Assembly (NCBI GenBank): GCA_018697195.1
Contig: CM031858.1
Span: 109,120,944-109,184,943, forward strand
DNA length: 64,000 nucleotides
Direction: 5' to 3'
DNA from: Certhia americana
Lineage: Eukaryota; Chordata; Aves; Passeriformes; Certhiidae
The notes beneath the pieces are model-generated. The model searched no databases and had not been told where the DNA came from. It was given only the letters and a program-made list of their open reading frames with translations. The translations under genes and the position numbers were made by a program. Shown here in pieces: positions 35,881 to 49,195 of this stretch (positions within the stretch are counted from its first letter, which is position 1; every line of letters begins with the position of its first letter).

Positions 35881-37454
35881 AGAAAAATCTCTGTCAAGAG
35901 AAACATTTAACATAGTCAAAGAATGGAGGTGGTTACTTTGAACCAATTCTAATGTCTTGTATTTTATTTAACTGTCACATAAAATATTATTATAATCTTA
36001 ATTATATTTTAATTGTTTAATTATCACATAAAAATAAAATTGATATTGATATTTCAAAATAAGACCAAGTACTTGTTTAGATTATTTTCTAAGAATTTAT
36101 ATGGTATTGATTCTACATAGCCATCTGAGCCACAACTGCAAAATAAAAGACCATTTATGTGCACCTTGTGCACGTGTTTTCAAGGGCAATTTCAGTGCAT
36201 TATGTGAAAAAGAACTCCTGCAGTTCCACAAGTTTCTTATGTTGACAACAGAGCAAAATGTATTGAAAGGAGATGTGAATCATAACTCCCTGGTGAATGA
36301 CATTCAAACACTGGCACCATTTATGAAATGATAACTGTAAGTTTCAATACTTTTTTAACCACAGGAACCTGGCCTTTACCACTTTCATAAGTGTGTACTA
36401 TGTCCTTACCATTACTATTTCACCAAAAAGGGATTTTTCACTCAAACATGCTCATTCTGATTTTGAAGGAAGATGAAGGTTAAAAATTTGGGACAGTGAC
36501 AGAGCTTAAAATATTCAATCAATTGATCTCAAACCTTTAGTTTTGCTATATTTAAAGAATTTAATAAATAGTTCAGTGAGAAAATTGATGATAAATTTGT
36601 GATAACATTTCCCATAGCTGAAAACATCCTTCATCTTCACATACACCTTAACTGAAAAAATGGAGCACTCAAATACAGATGGGCTTAGAAAAGGGATGGG
36701 TCAAGCAAATAATGAAGAGTATTTATGTATGGAATTACTATGAATGAAATTGTATTACTATGAATTTGTTTCGTATTTCACGCCAGTTTTCACTACACAC
36801 ATGAAAGTAAGAGGTGAGAGAAAATGCTTTATGTCCAGTAATGCCTTTCTCAGCCAAACAATTTCCAGATTAATTTAGAAATCAGGTTTCAAGTTTCATA
36901 GGTGTAAATCAAAGGTAGGTCTAATTGTCTTATAAAATGCAACTTAAAAAAAAATACAAGTGACTGAATTTGGATTACTGTATTAATTCATCACAATTAC
37001 TGTAATTGTGATGAAATCTCTTTTTGTTCTGAAGTTTATTTGGCAGTGTGCATCAATTTGACTAGGGTTTTCACCCCCTTCCTTTGGGGACCACCTGCAG
37101 CCTGCATAAAGAGCATTAACAAATTAGTACTACTCTCATAAGTCTCAGCCAACAAATAAAGAAGTTTTTAAAAATCGTTAGGGCTGAGGCATCATAGCAT
37201 AGTACCAGAAGAAAATCAGTGTGATTGGTGGTGATTCTGGCAATTGGACTGGTGCTATATGTTTTTCTTCTTGCCATTCAAAAGCTGTAGAAACCTTTCA
37301 TTCACCCAAACCTGACCAAGAAGGTTAGTGGTATCCTGACAAGTTTTAGGAACAGAAGGTTGAGGAGGTGAACCTTTCCTTCTGTAGCTGAAGCATTGTG
37401 GCCAGTTCTGTGTTTCTCAGTACAAGAGACATGGAGATTCTTGATTCTCTAACA
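35881..37454. other. Single-copy AT-rich DNA
   Basis: No gene or transposon is recognisable. The 29-bp palindrome at 36987-37015 is listed separately. Confidence 0.55.
36987..37015. repeat. 29-bp near-perfect palindrome, 14-bp arms
   Basis: TTCATCACAATTAC (36987-37000) and GTAATTGTGATGAA (37002-37015) are perfect reverse complements around a single T. It can extrude as a cruciform or bind a dimeric factor, though its function is unknown. Confidence 0.93.
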
Positions 37455-37853
37455 CATGTATATGAAGATGATTGGAAACTGAAGCACTTTATTTATGAGG
37501 AAAATCTGAGGGAACTTGTCTTGTTTAGCCTGGAAAATACTTAGAGAAGAGGATGGAGGTAGACCTTTCTCACTGATGCCAAGCAATAGGACAGAGGCAG
37601 CAGGCATAAAATGATGCTCAGGAAGTTCCACCAGAATATGAGGAAGAACTTCTTTACTGTGCAGGTGACAGTGCGCTGGAAGAGATTGTCCAGAGAGGTT
37701 GTGAAGTCTCCCTCACTGAGGATCCTCAAAAGCTGCCTGGGTGAAATCCTGATCACTCTCTAAGGGATTTTGCTTGCGCAGGGAGGTTGGACCAGATGAC
37801 CTCCAGTGGTCTCTTCCAACTTTACCTGTTCTGCGGTTCTGTGTAATCTGTGA
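37455..37853 (+). mobile_element. CR1 3' end fragment (+)
   Basis: Decayed ORF2 C-terminus (GAGGAAAATCTGAGGGAACTT, TTTAGCCTGGAAAATAC) leads into AGGAAGAACTTCTTTACTGTG, then GTTGGACCAGATGACCTCC and CTCTTCCAACTTTACC, and ends near TTCTGCGGTTCTGTGTAATC. Stops and frameshifts are present. This is a 5'-truncated, inactive copy. Confidence 0.88.
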
Positions 37854-40270
37854 CTGCAATATACACAAATCCCTTTAAAATTAACTGTCAGCTAAAAGGC
37901 TGACAGGATACTCAAATCACTTTGACCTGGGATGGGAATTAGGTAAGTGTCTACCAATGTATTTTTGAAGCCTGTCACTAGATTTCATTCAAACTGTTCT
38001 CTAGGTGCTAGTGGAGCTGCAGAGGGGTAAATAAACATAAAAGAAACAAGAGCTGGTTTGCTTCATTATAAAATATGGTACAGCCTGGCAGGATAATGAA
38101 TATGTTATTGTTTCATCAAGAACAACCAAATGTACCTGATTTAAAGGGGATGGAGGGGAATAGGGGAAGAAGCAGCTTTTTATAATATTAAGCCCATGAG
38201 AGTTTTTTCTTGTAAAAGTAATTTCTTCATTAAAACTGTAATTGAAATGGGACGTGCTGTTCAACAAGTTCAGTGTTTTATATATGCCATAGAAATCCCA
38301 CGACGTGTCTAAAAATGAAATTCATATTAATCACTGACGTCCTAATCCTCCTGATATAAGATCTATATTCAGGGATATGTTCTCTTCTGAAACACCAGAA
38401 TCAATTCTGAAAATGAGATTTTAGATTAGCTCTTCAGATAGTCTACTCATAGGCTCATCCATATGAAATTTGTTATGTGCTTTCACAGCATCTGGGGATA
38501 AAGAGCTTCTCACAGTGCCCGCATTTGTCATACATGGTTAGAAACCTAAGGTACCATTCATACACTTCACTTTGTAGTTCTTCTGAAAACATCAATCACA
38601 ATCTGCCACCCTTTCCTACAGTGATTGGACAAGTCACTATTCCGAACACAGCATAAACCTCAAGGTCATTTTTCCCTAATTATTTTAGTCTGCTCCAGAA
38701 ACTTCATAAAAAGTTCATAAAAAGGCTTGTGAGAAAGACAGGCTTTTAAAAAGAGACATTTTACTATCTGACATCCTTACTTTCTATGTATTGCTCTTTA
38801 TTTGTTCTTTTGACTGCATTTTACAGCAAGGAGCAGATTCCAGTAATAAATCTGTGTTAGAATTCCATCAAAACTACCATGTATATGTGTTTTACTATAA
38901 GCAGTAAAGGTACCAGAGCCTACTTTATTTTCTAATTCCTTTCTCTTTCAGTCCACATGCTTTTGAAGGGAATTTTTTGTTACAGTTTCTCCTCACAATT
39001 CACAGTGACAATAGAAGTAATAAAAATGCACAATGTGTGAAAGGATCTTTCTCTAGGTAATCTACAATACTGGGGGAACATTTCAAATACATGCAAGAGA
39101 TAGTCAAACCAATGAACACAGTTTCTTTTGAAAGGAACAAGTTAGGCTAGTAAAATACAAATCTTTCAATCCATAAGAACACGCGCGGTATACTTTATTG
39201 GACAGAAAATTCATAGCATTCCAAACTTCTTAGTCATGTCTTAAGGTCAAAATAATTCTATCCAAGTTTTACAAAGCAGAAATCAGTAAAATGGAATTTG
39301 TGTTGTTTTCATATTTCTTTTAAAAGTAAATTCTTCTGCACTCTTTGCAGACAAAGCAGAAATGTGAATAATAAGATGCAAATGTGATTCCAAGGTATTT
39401 AAGCACCTTCAGTATGGCATTTGCAAAATCCATATTGTCTTAATCACTTACTTTACAAGCTTGCAAAAAATGTAAAGTTCCACGCTTTCCACAAATGGAG
39501 AGAACTAACCAAATAAAAAAACATACTGTGCACTGTATGGTTCCTTTCTTGTTTGTAGTTTAAAGGATCAACTTGAACAAATACCAGCCCCATTTTGGCA
39601 GAATTTAGAAGCTAAGACTCTCATGCATCTTTTTGGAAAATTAATAGTATGTGGATTTACAGATATTCCAGGTAAACTGCCAACATCTGGGGATAAAGAG
39701 ATTTTTCTTTGTTAAAGGTAATAGACAATATGAACAAATGTAGTCTTTACTTTCCTCCAGAGACACAAATTAGATAAAATTTACTTATTCCATAAAACTG
39801 AGGTTTTTCTAATAAATTTCAAGGTCCTTTTTATGCTTTTTATTCTTCAGTTGCCTTCATTTTATTACAAAAGTATAATTTATTATTATGAGGTTTTTAC
39901 CTGAATGCAATGAATCCTTGAACTGAAGATAGAATTGGAACCTTAGATGCTAAAAAAACCAAATAAAACCTCAAATCAAAACAAACAAAAGAATCCCCAA
40001 ATAAAATTCCACTAGCCAAATTAATTAATTTATTTTTATTTTCCATTACTGATATTTATTGTTGCATTTATCCATTTTTAATAATTAATAATTTCTCAGA
40101 AACAGTGGCCAGAAACTTTCAGATCTATTTGTTTGCATAAGAGGTAGTACATGCTAAACAGTGTCTCATTCATATTCCTACCAGCAAAACATCTTTCTTT
40201 TGTGCTTCCACAGCCCTGTACTATTATTTTTGTGGGGTCTCTATAAAAAAAGAACCAAAAGATACACAGG

Positions 40271-40313
40271 AAAAAAAAAAAAAAAAAAAAAAAAAAATAA
40301 ATAAAAAAAAAAA
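40271..40313. repeat. Poly-A tract, 43 bp
   Basis: A nearly pure A run with two T interruptions. No retrotransposed sequence could be recognised upstream, so it is listed as low complexity only. Confidence 0.9.
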
Positions 40314-42150
40314 GATCTCCTGATCTCCAGAGTAATTTTAGAGGAGCATGGTGGACATTTAAAGACAAAAACTTTCATACCAGCAAAAAACCATTTTTGC
40401 CCCATGCTGTCAGTTTAATGAACAATGCAGCAATGTCAGTTGATTTTAGGCCTCAAAATCCAAGATAACAGATCATTAAATTGTGAATTTCCTTCTCCCC
40501 ACATACCTAAGTCAATTTATCCTGAATTTCTGAGAATTTATACTCTGTCTTTCTACCTTCTTTTTCCATTTCCATCACCATGAGTACTTAGCACCTCCGC
40601 TGCAGGGTGTCACAAGGTAAAAGTGCAGAAGATAAACATAGCAAAGAAGCAGGGAACTGAGTTAAAGAGAACGTCAAAGCTTTATTGAGGGACTAGCAAT
40701 CCATCTTGCTTCAAAAACCACAGCCAGGGGTAGATATTTTTCTCTTGGAATTGCATGCACATGTGTCTGAAATAACTAATTCAAAACCTGCTCCCCTGAA
40801 CTAATCTTAATTGGAAAAGGGCATTGTTCAGTGTATTGCCACACAAAACACAACATCAGAATCGCTCTTGATTCACGCTGCCTTTGCCATGTCTTGCTCT
40901 GTATTTCAGTTTTGTCTGTGGAAGAGTCTTCCTAAAAGAAACTCATTCAAGCGCATACTTAAGTTTTCACACCCTCTTAAACCATAATGGGAAAGCTTAA
41001 AATTAAGCTCTAAAGGTCAGATTTTCAAAGGAATCAATATGAGTTAGGCATCTCACCTTATTAAGCATTATTTGAAAATTCCATCTGTGCATTTTGGCAG
41101 CTAATTTTTTATCTGTGAGGATCTAGACCTAATTACTTTCTTGCTCATGGATGACCTCAAAAAGTCTAGTGGTTAATTGTTTTCCTGATTTAGGGCACGA
41201 GCATTGTGACCCCTACATGATACTGAAACATTCCAGCAGAGTTAAGGACACTTTTGTGGATTTATGATGCTTAAAACGTAAATGTCAAATCTATTAAAGA
41301 GATCTAGAGGCTGCAAAGAGGGTAAATAGTCATAGTTCCTTCAATTGTGGTAGAAATGCATTGATTTTCATGAGTTGAAGGTCTGATTCAAACCCTTTAA
41401 AGCTGAATTAGTTGTCATTGTATTTGCTAGCTGTGAGAATGTCACACAACTTGCTATACAACTGCAGCATATCTCAACATTTGGCTTTTGCCAGAAGTGC
41501 TGCTATTAAAAAATATGCACGCATGGTAGACCTGCTTCCCTGATTGACTGGCTCATGTGAAATAAAACATTCTGAAGGCAGAGGAGGGCATGTGAGGGAC
41601 ATTGACAATCATAATTTCACAAGGAAGAGAAGCAATTGAGTTAAAATAGCCTCCAATCAAACATTTTAAAAGTGTTAATTATTATTAGTTGCAGAGAGGG
41701 AATACTAATTCAACTCACTATAATCTATCTGTTACACTTTCTGCTCAAGAAATGTTGTGTGATGGCTTTGCACAGATGTGCAAATGCAAAAAGGTCCCTA
41801 TCCTTTCTGTATTCAGCTCTGAATTCTGTTGGAAGTGGTTGGTTTGTTCATAAGCTGTGACAGTCCTCCCCTCACTTTGTCTCCTCTTGGGAAGAAGCAG
41901 TCTGGGTTTTCATGATGCTTAAGCATCTGCACAGCTTCAAAGGAACCTGTTTCTTCAAACCCATGAGTGTGTGAGGAGCTGAGAGATCCAGTTACCTATC
42001 CAGTGGGCAAATGAGTACTTCATGAAGTCAGGAGAGCTTTTATAAAAACAAGATGTGTTACCCCAAATGGTATAAATAAATGTACATCCCTGGGAACCCA
42101 GAAATTACATGTGAAGGAAGTACAAAAGCCTTTGCACTGATGATCATATG

Positions 42151-42156
42151 AAAAAA

Positions 42157-42188
<32 letters not shown>
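42151..42188. repeat. Poly-A tract, 38 bp, followed by a G run
   Basis: An A run interrupted by a single G, followed at once by GGTGGGGGGG. An AATAAA occurs about 80 bp upstream near 42075, but no gene-like sequence precedes it, so a processed-pseudogene tail is possible and unproven. Confidence 0.85.
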
Positions 42189-42190
<2 letters not shown>

Positions 42191-45100
42191 TGGGGGGGAA
42201 CTTGCCAGCTGAACTGTTGAAATCTAACATAAGGTGATTGAATCCTAAAGGATGCACAGTTCTTAGCTTTATGTCACCTTTTCCACATCCTCGGAAAATT
42301 AAGAAATCGTGGAAGCAGAGGTGGACCCTCAGTCATACAGCCTCTCCTGGCAGACACCTGGCTCAGTGGTGGAGAACCAGCCCTTAAAAAATCACCTCCA
42401 TCCCTGGGCTGTCTCTGAAGAACACATGCAGTAAGTTGTTCATCACTGCATGCTTATCCAAAACTTCTTTTGCTCCACTTGTTTCAAAGGCAGTCATTGC
42501 CATCCTTAGAGGGGGAGTGAGGTTCACAGGTGAGACCTTTAGCACTCTGTCCCTCCCCTACTTCAGAAAATCATACAGGACCACTCAGGATAGTTACTTT
42601 GAGAAGAACTGTTAAGTTTTCTCAACAATCTGTTGTCTATTGTCTTTTACATCAAAAATGTATAAAAATTCAACCAAAAATAAATCTTATTTTTCTCTTC
42701 TTGCTAAGACAAGAGTGACTGCACAACTGAACACTTCTCTAGTGGGTTACAAGTTTAATTTTGAGAAACTATGTGACAATAAAAAGGAAAAAAAGAAACA
42801 CTAGCACGTTTACATAATCATGAACAAATAATGAGTTAAGCCTTAAAGAATCAGTAATGCAGCTGAACAAGCTGAAGAAAATACTTACACATCAAAAGGC
42901 ATTATCTATGTGTTCAAGATACTCTGCAGACCCAGTACAAAAGAAACAAATGCAAATTCCCCTCTAACATACTCTGGTTAACATAATAGAAAAGTAATCA
43001 AGAACTTAAACTTTGTTGGGTAAACTAGTATATTGGAAACACAAAATTAACCACATGAAATCATGAGATAGTACATGCGAAAATTCTCAGCCATTTCTGT
43101 TTGCAAACTTCTTACAGCTTGGTAACTTCTCCATCTCCTTCAAAATGAAAATTATTTGAAATCTCAGCTTTTTCTTTTGAAAAATGTTGCCACAAAAGTC
43201 TTCAAACTGTGACTTACAAACCAGTAGCCAAATGATGCTTCTCCGAATGTATTGTTAAATATGGAAACCAGAGACTTTTATAAACTCTTTTTTCCAAGAA
43301 GAGGAAAGAAGAGATCATTTTTTCTTTATGATTCTTACAGGGTTTGTAATTAGAAGAGCTGCCTAAAGTCAGCAAAGCAGTGAAGGAAATATACCAAATA
43401 TTGTAGGGCTTTAATGGAAACATTCATACCTTGCTGTTCTTTCCTTAGAAAATCATATGAATGAGAGCAGAAGAAACAAGATTTGGGCAGCTGAGTCACT
43501 CTCCATGCTAGACTGATCCCATGTCTCACTCTCAGCTTGTATTTTCTCTTTTTTTTTTTTAAGCTTCTTCAACAGGTCCATTAAAACTCTCTGCTTCAAG
43601 GGAATGTTTACTTTAGCTTGCAAGAAGCTAGGGATTTACATGAAAAAATATTCAGGAAAGTGTTCTGATCTGAATGCTGAACATACCTATAGTTATTCTA
43701 GGTATTAATATTTTAAGATTCTTTTTTTCTAGTAAAACATTAATTAGTTCCTTGACAAGGCTTTTGATGATCAGATAATGGTGATATGTCTGGTTCCAAG
43801 TGATGTAGTAAGACATTGCTAGTCTCCACTATAAAGGGTCTGGGATTTGTGAGGGTTTTTTCCCCTAGTTCTCTTCCTCAATGTGCAGCCAGGTGTCTGA
43901 TAGAACATACTGAGCAGCTACAAGAATGCATTTTCCTGGGTCATCTAAGCAGAGTCACTATTAGCATAATGGGGTTGGCTGAGTGCTTTGGCCTAAAAAT
44001 GAGTCATGTTTCATTTTGGAAATCATGCAAGAAAAGTACTAATAATGCCCTGCAGAAACACATAATGTGATTTTTATGAATCACACCTAGCAACTTATTG
44101 TGAGTTGTACCAGGTGGATTTCTGATTAGGTTTCAGCTAATTTAGGAACCTCTCTACACTAAGAGATGTCCATTTAAAGCCTGATGAAATATACATGGGA
44201 TGATCAAGAGCCAGGTGATACCAACAGCACTTGTAATTTGTCAAGTATTTCAGATGACCCAGAAGCAAGACCTTTACAGCAAGTGCCCTCTTTCTGCTTA
44301 AGGAATTTTACACTACTTTTCTGTTCTACCAGCTTCCCTGCTGGTTGCACTGTTAATCAGAGATAAATTCCTAAAATGATTCCCAAGAGGTGTTTGCTGT
44401 CCTCCCCAAAGAAGGATAAAATCTTTTCAATATAGGAACTCAGTACAGATTGCAGATGGATAGATAAGCAACACCATCTCTATTCCAAGAAAAAATTAAT
44501 GCAGCATGAAAAAAATCAAATAAGTCATCTATTTCAAGTTGGTTGTATCTTTTCAAAGCACAGGACCAGACCAGCTTAACAGCATTTAAAAATTACTGCA
44601 TGCTCCCAGGGTTTCCACATGACACTTGCAAGAGCATTTACCAGTTTTCTAATTGTAACAAAATTAGTGGGGTTTTTTTTGTCTCCTTGCCTCACACAAT
44701 AAAAAACTTACTATTTTTAACTCTGGATAATTTCTCTTCTAGTCTGTTTTTTCATATGTACTCCTATTTTAATCTATTACTTTGATACTTTCTAAATTAC
44801 TGTTAAATCCCAATATGCAATTCACATACTTCTAAGTAAATTACTTGCATTAAAAGTAGAGATTTCCCTTGGTGCTTCAACACAGGAGCATCTCAAATGC
44901 ATAAAGATGACAAAGAACTACAGTGCTCAAATTACCAGACTACAGGTGATATGCACAGCATTAAAAGCCTTGAATTTGTAGTTATATTTTATTCTGAATA
45001 GAGGAATAAAAACTGGCTGGCATCATCAAGCCTGAGAGTTATTGTGAGCATGAAGTGAGTTTTGAAACCTCGAGATAGAGGGTTTCCACAATTCCATTAA

Positions 45101-47107
45101 GCTAGGGAATTGAGTCAAAGATGTTCCCATTACAACTGCACTGATACAACAAAATGAAATATGGAGCTATTTCCACATATCTCTGCCATGATGAATGACA
45201 ATATAAACGCAGATGTACCTAGAAAAACACAAAGTGTTGGAGTTATATGCGGATAGAAGTTATGGGAAAAATCTGATTCTTTTAGATAAGAAGCTTAAAA
45301 AATAAGAAAGGGGGAAATAATTATTCACCAGAATGTTCTTAATAAATTCTAAGTGATAGCAGATTGAAGCTGAAGATATGTATTGCTCTACAAAGACTCA
45401 TAGTACAGATAAAGAAGTCTGGGTGAAATTGCAATAGGTCATTGACTTAACCATTTCACTTCCCAATTGGTATTGGTTAAGCATTCTCAAGATACCAAAG
45501 AATGCCTATTAAAACTTAGATATTACATTAATTCAGGGGACTGTTTATGCAGATTAATGTTGATTGGTTTAAGAACAGAAAAAAATGGCACAAAAGCTCA
45601 ATTTAATTTAATGTTAAACATGAAAAATTGAGCTTTCTAAGGGAAATGAGCTTTTAAAGAAAGAGATTTCTCCTCAGGCATTAGCTTGGCCATATTGCAA
45701 GCAATATCGTATTAAGATTGCATTTATGATATTAAAAAATAATCTAAAGCAATTTGAATTTAATTTGAAACATAAGAAATAAAGCCCGTCACATTACTAT
45801 TCATTGATTCATTGATTTTAATGCCTGAAGAAAAATTTCTGATCACTTGTGCTAACATCACAGGACACAGAACCGTGCACAATAATTTCTGTATCAAGTT
45901 GGCAATTTATAATAGACCTTTATAGGTATTGTTTTGTATAAATCTGTTTTATTCTATGTCTACAAAAAGGACCTCTAAAATTCTCAAATGATGAAGCTAT
46001 ATTCCAAATTATAAATGTGATCCTATTATTATTATTCATGCAGTGCTCAGAGGCCTGGGCTGAACTCATACCTTGACTGTGGTCAGCACAGTGCAAACAT
46101 GCTACATAAAACCAATTTCTTTTGCAAAGGGAAGATTGGTATCCAGTGACAGACAAAATAGAGGCATATGGTTTACCTGGAGGTCAGAGGCAGAACTAGA
46201 GACCTGTTCCTGTGTCTTAGTTACAGAATTACAGTGCCATGAAGAAGAATTGTCTTCTCTCGAATGCTACCCATGTTCTCTTCAATTTCTTTACTCTTCA
46301 GGGAATTTTTCCAAGTACTGAATGTTTATTACTGTTAATTTTTATCTCTTCCAAAATTGATGTTTAGGTTCTGTTTTTTTAAAGAATAACAAAAATATCA
46401 AAAATCTGAAAATTATGGGCAGTAGGAAATGGGAGGCTGGACAAATGCTAACCTTAGAGGTACATTTATGAGAGGCCCAGCCTTTTCTATTAACACTGCT
46501 TGGTGAGCTCTGTTACAATGCTGACAGAGAAGTACAGTGTGGCACTTCTTGTGCTTTCATCAGATTTGTAGTTGTATCAATTACTATTACAGAAGTAGCT
46601 GAAATATTAGCTACACTGGTTTTCTTCTTGTCCCCAGTGTTATTGCTCAGCCTACTTCACATTGTCTTTCAACAAGATGTTCAAAATCATGAATATCATA
46701 CATCCACTTCATGAATCAGTCACCCTGAACCAGCTTACAACAGTTGTCTCAAAAGGAAATAGTTCAGCCTAAACTGTATTTTTGCAACAACAACAACAAC
46801 AAAAAAATCATCATTAATAAGTCATTGTATACCCTGAGCAAAAAATAAAGGGAGAGAGGAATAATCACAATTGTTTCAATTATTCATTTTTGTATGACAT
46901 GAAAAGATTGTGCACTGCTGAAACATAATAAGGCTGACAAAAAGCAGCCTAGTTCACAGGCAGCAGATTTCAATCAGGAGAGCACATCCAGGTCTCCCTG
47001 CTGGCTACAGACACACGTTATGTCAGTTTTGTTTCTGTACATCTGTGACAACTGCCACTGTGTACAGTGTGTGGTTCCCCCTGGAGCCACGTGTTTGGGG
47101 AAAAATG

Positions 47108-47371
47108 AGTGACTGGACAAGGGATAATGGTTTAAAACTGAAAACGAGCTGATCTAGATTAGGAATTAGGAAGGAATTCTTTATTGTGATGGTGGTGAGA
47201 TGCTGAAATAGGCTGTCCAGAGAAGCTGTGGATGCCCCACCCCTGAAATTGTTCAAGATGTGGCTGGCTGGAGCTCTGAGCAGCTGGAAGGTGTTCCTGC
47301 CTATGGTGGGGAGCTGGAACTAGGTGACCATTAAAGTTCCTTCCAACCTAAACCATTCCATAATTTCACAA
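47108..47371 (+). mobile_element. CR1 3' end fragment (+)
   Basis: Text from the CR1 C-terminus and 3' UTR is clear: GACTGGACAAGGGATAATGG, AGGAATTCTTTATTGTGATG, GTGTTCCTGCCTATGG, GAGCTGGAACTAGGTGACC, TTCCTTCCAACCTAAACC, ending in a degraded ATTCCATAATTTCACA. It is inactive. Confidence 0.88.
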
Positions 47372-49000
47372 TGAAAGGTGAGCAAAAGAATGTTAAAAAA
47401 ATTGCAACAGAAACCTGTACTTTGACATTTCTAGGGAAGAGCACATAAAAGACTATTGTAATAATTATTTTAATGATGACTTAATAATCACAGGAAAATG
47501 CAAAGTGAACTTTTTATATTCAAACAATTAGATATGTGACCATGGCAGAGTAAAACTAGGTAATATGTCATACTAAATTATTTTGTTATTATTATATCAT
47601 AAGAAAAGAGAACATAAGGTAAATATATTATTACCTAATATAGACTCAATGAATTTTTAAAGCATATACAAATTAATTTTAAGGGCGTAGAGGTTCGTAT
47701 GTAAGTAAAAGAATTTGCAGAAATTGTGTATTTTGTCAAAATTAGTCTGCAGAAAAAGAATGAACAATTCAAGTCAGGTAATGTAGTTCTAAATTTAGGA
47801 AACTGGTGGGTTGAGGGTGCTTCATGCAGTATATTTGCATAGGTATGTCTATGCTCGTAAGTTCTATGCATGTATCTGTGTGGGCACACTTTACAGATGA
47901 GTGATTTAGGTTTTCTTCTTAGTATACAACTCATATTTCCTACAAGTGATCCATTCAGACACAAGAAGTTTCATTTATCTATTGTGCTTGCCCAGAAGTT
48001 GCTAATTTCTTCAATTTCTAACGTGATGAAGTTCCGAGCCTGGATTTTTCATTGTATCTCAATTCAGATGGAAAGTGAATGTTCAAATTTGGGTAAAGTT
48101 GAGGCTCTGAAATCAGTAGGCCTAGGTCTTCATTACTTGTATGCAGTTTCTACCTCAGGCTGGTATTTTACGGCAGCAAATGTCTAAGATGATTGAACTG
48201 AAAAGCAATTCTCTAACACATAATTCATGTGAGATTTTATACACATCCATTTTTAACAAATGGAAACCAATTACTGAGTGCATTATTATTTTGTAAAGCA
48301 TAGGATATATTAGGAGAAAAACTAAACAGATTTACAATGCTTCAGATGGGAAAAAATATGACTACTGGTGAGGGATTTCAAAACTTTCCCATTACTTTCC
48401 TTTATAGTCCAGTAAACTCAGTGGAAAGAAATGAACTGATCTTTATGGTAACTGACTATGAGCAGCATATGTTCATTAACTCTTAAGAGTATTGGCAGTT
48501 TTAAAATTGTTTCTTTCTTCAAATTAAATATAAAAAAAGTTATATCCTCTCCCACTCTCCTTCTGTCTTGCTGTGACATGGTAAATATAATGAAAACTGA
48601 TTTTGTGTGGTCTCTGCTTTCCTCATCTCTGGAGAGTGAATGCATATTGATCAGTGACAGCAGGTAAAGTGGAAGTGGACTGGGTTTTGAGGAAATGTAG
48701 ATCAGGTGCAAGTCAACTTAAATCAATAAAGCTATGCCAGTTTATACAAGCTGAAAAACACTACTGTATTTTTAAATTATTACTAATAAATCAAAAATAA
48801 TTTCTGAATAAAATGTATAAACAATGATTATGCTATGCTCAGGTTTTAATTAATGTAAAAATCTGGCTTGCAGATTAATTTCATTAATACTTTTCTTTGA
48901 CACTGTAGTGCTTTGGGACATACTAGCTGCTTTCCTGTCAGTTCTTATGCAAAGTTTTCAGGCAGGCTACAAGAGAACCTCAGAATGTACTAATTCAGAA
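47372..49000. other. Single-copy AT-rich DNA
   Basis: No gene or transposon is recognisable. Opposite open frames of about 100 codons near 47635-48187 have no recognisable domain and ordinary AT-rich composition. Confidence 0.5.
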
Positions 49001-49062
49001 ATACATACATACATACACACACACACATATACATGTGTATATATATACATATATATATATAT
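49001..49062. repeat. Compound microsatellite (ATAC, AC, AT)
   Basis: ATAC tetranucleotides pass into AC and then AT dinucleotides without a break between 49001 and 49062. Confidence 0.92.
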
Positions 49063-49123
49063 GACATTTTTTCATTAATTTCTATTGTATAGTGAAAATG
49101 TAATTTTCTGGCATTTAGATTAA

Positions 49124-49195
49124 TTCATAGAATCATAGAACTGCTAAGACTGGAAAAGACCTCCGAGATCATTGAATCCAATAACTTAAATTGCT
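49124..49195 (-). mobile_element. Very short CR1 3' end (-)
   Basis: TTCATAGAATCATAGAACTG is the reverse complement of the CR1 terminal octamers, followed by AAGACTGGAAAAGACCTCCGAGATCATTGAATCC. Only about 70 bp of the 3' UTR were copied or remain. It lies about 60 bp beyond the compound microsatellite. Confidence 0.85.

Larger units (their letters stand above)
37854..47107. other. Long single-copy AT-rich stretch, no transposon recognised
   Basis: I can support no gene or transposon in 9.3 kb. Three CpGs occur close together at about 38300-38340 around CACGACGTG and TGACGTCC (38335-38342). A CGCGCG-like patch lies at 39182-39188. The A runs at 40271 and 42151 are listed separately, and a short (CAA)n array lies at about 46787-46800. 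The lack of repeats over this length is unusual for this window. Confidence 0.5.

Noticed and set aside
38489..39700. Exact 17-mer CATCTGGGGATAAAGAG at 38489-38505 and again at 39684-39700
   Set aside because: The flanks do not match, and one such 17-mer pair in AT-rich 64 kb is close to chance expectation.
41990..42188. Possible processed pseudogene ending in a poly-A tail with an upstream AATAAA
   Set aside because: The AATAAA is about 80 bp from the A run, no gene-like sequence precedes it and no target duplication is visible.
47635..48187. Opposing open frames of 109 and 105 codons
   Set aside because: Neither has a domain, a plausible start context or codon bias different from random AT-rich DNA.
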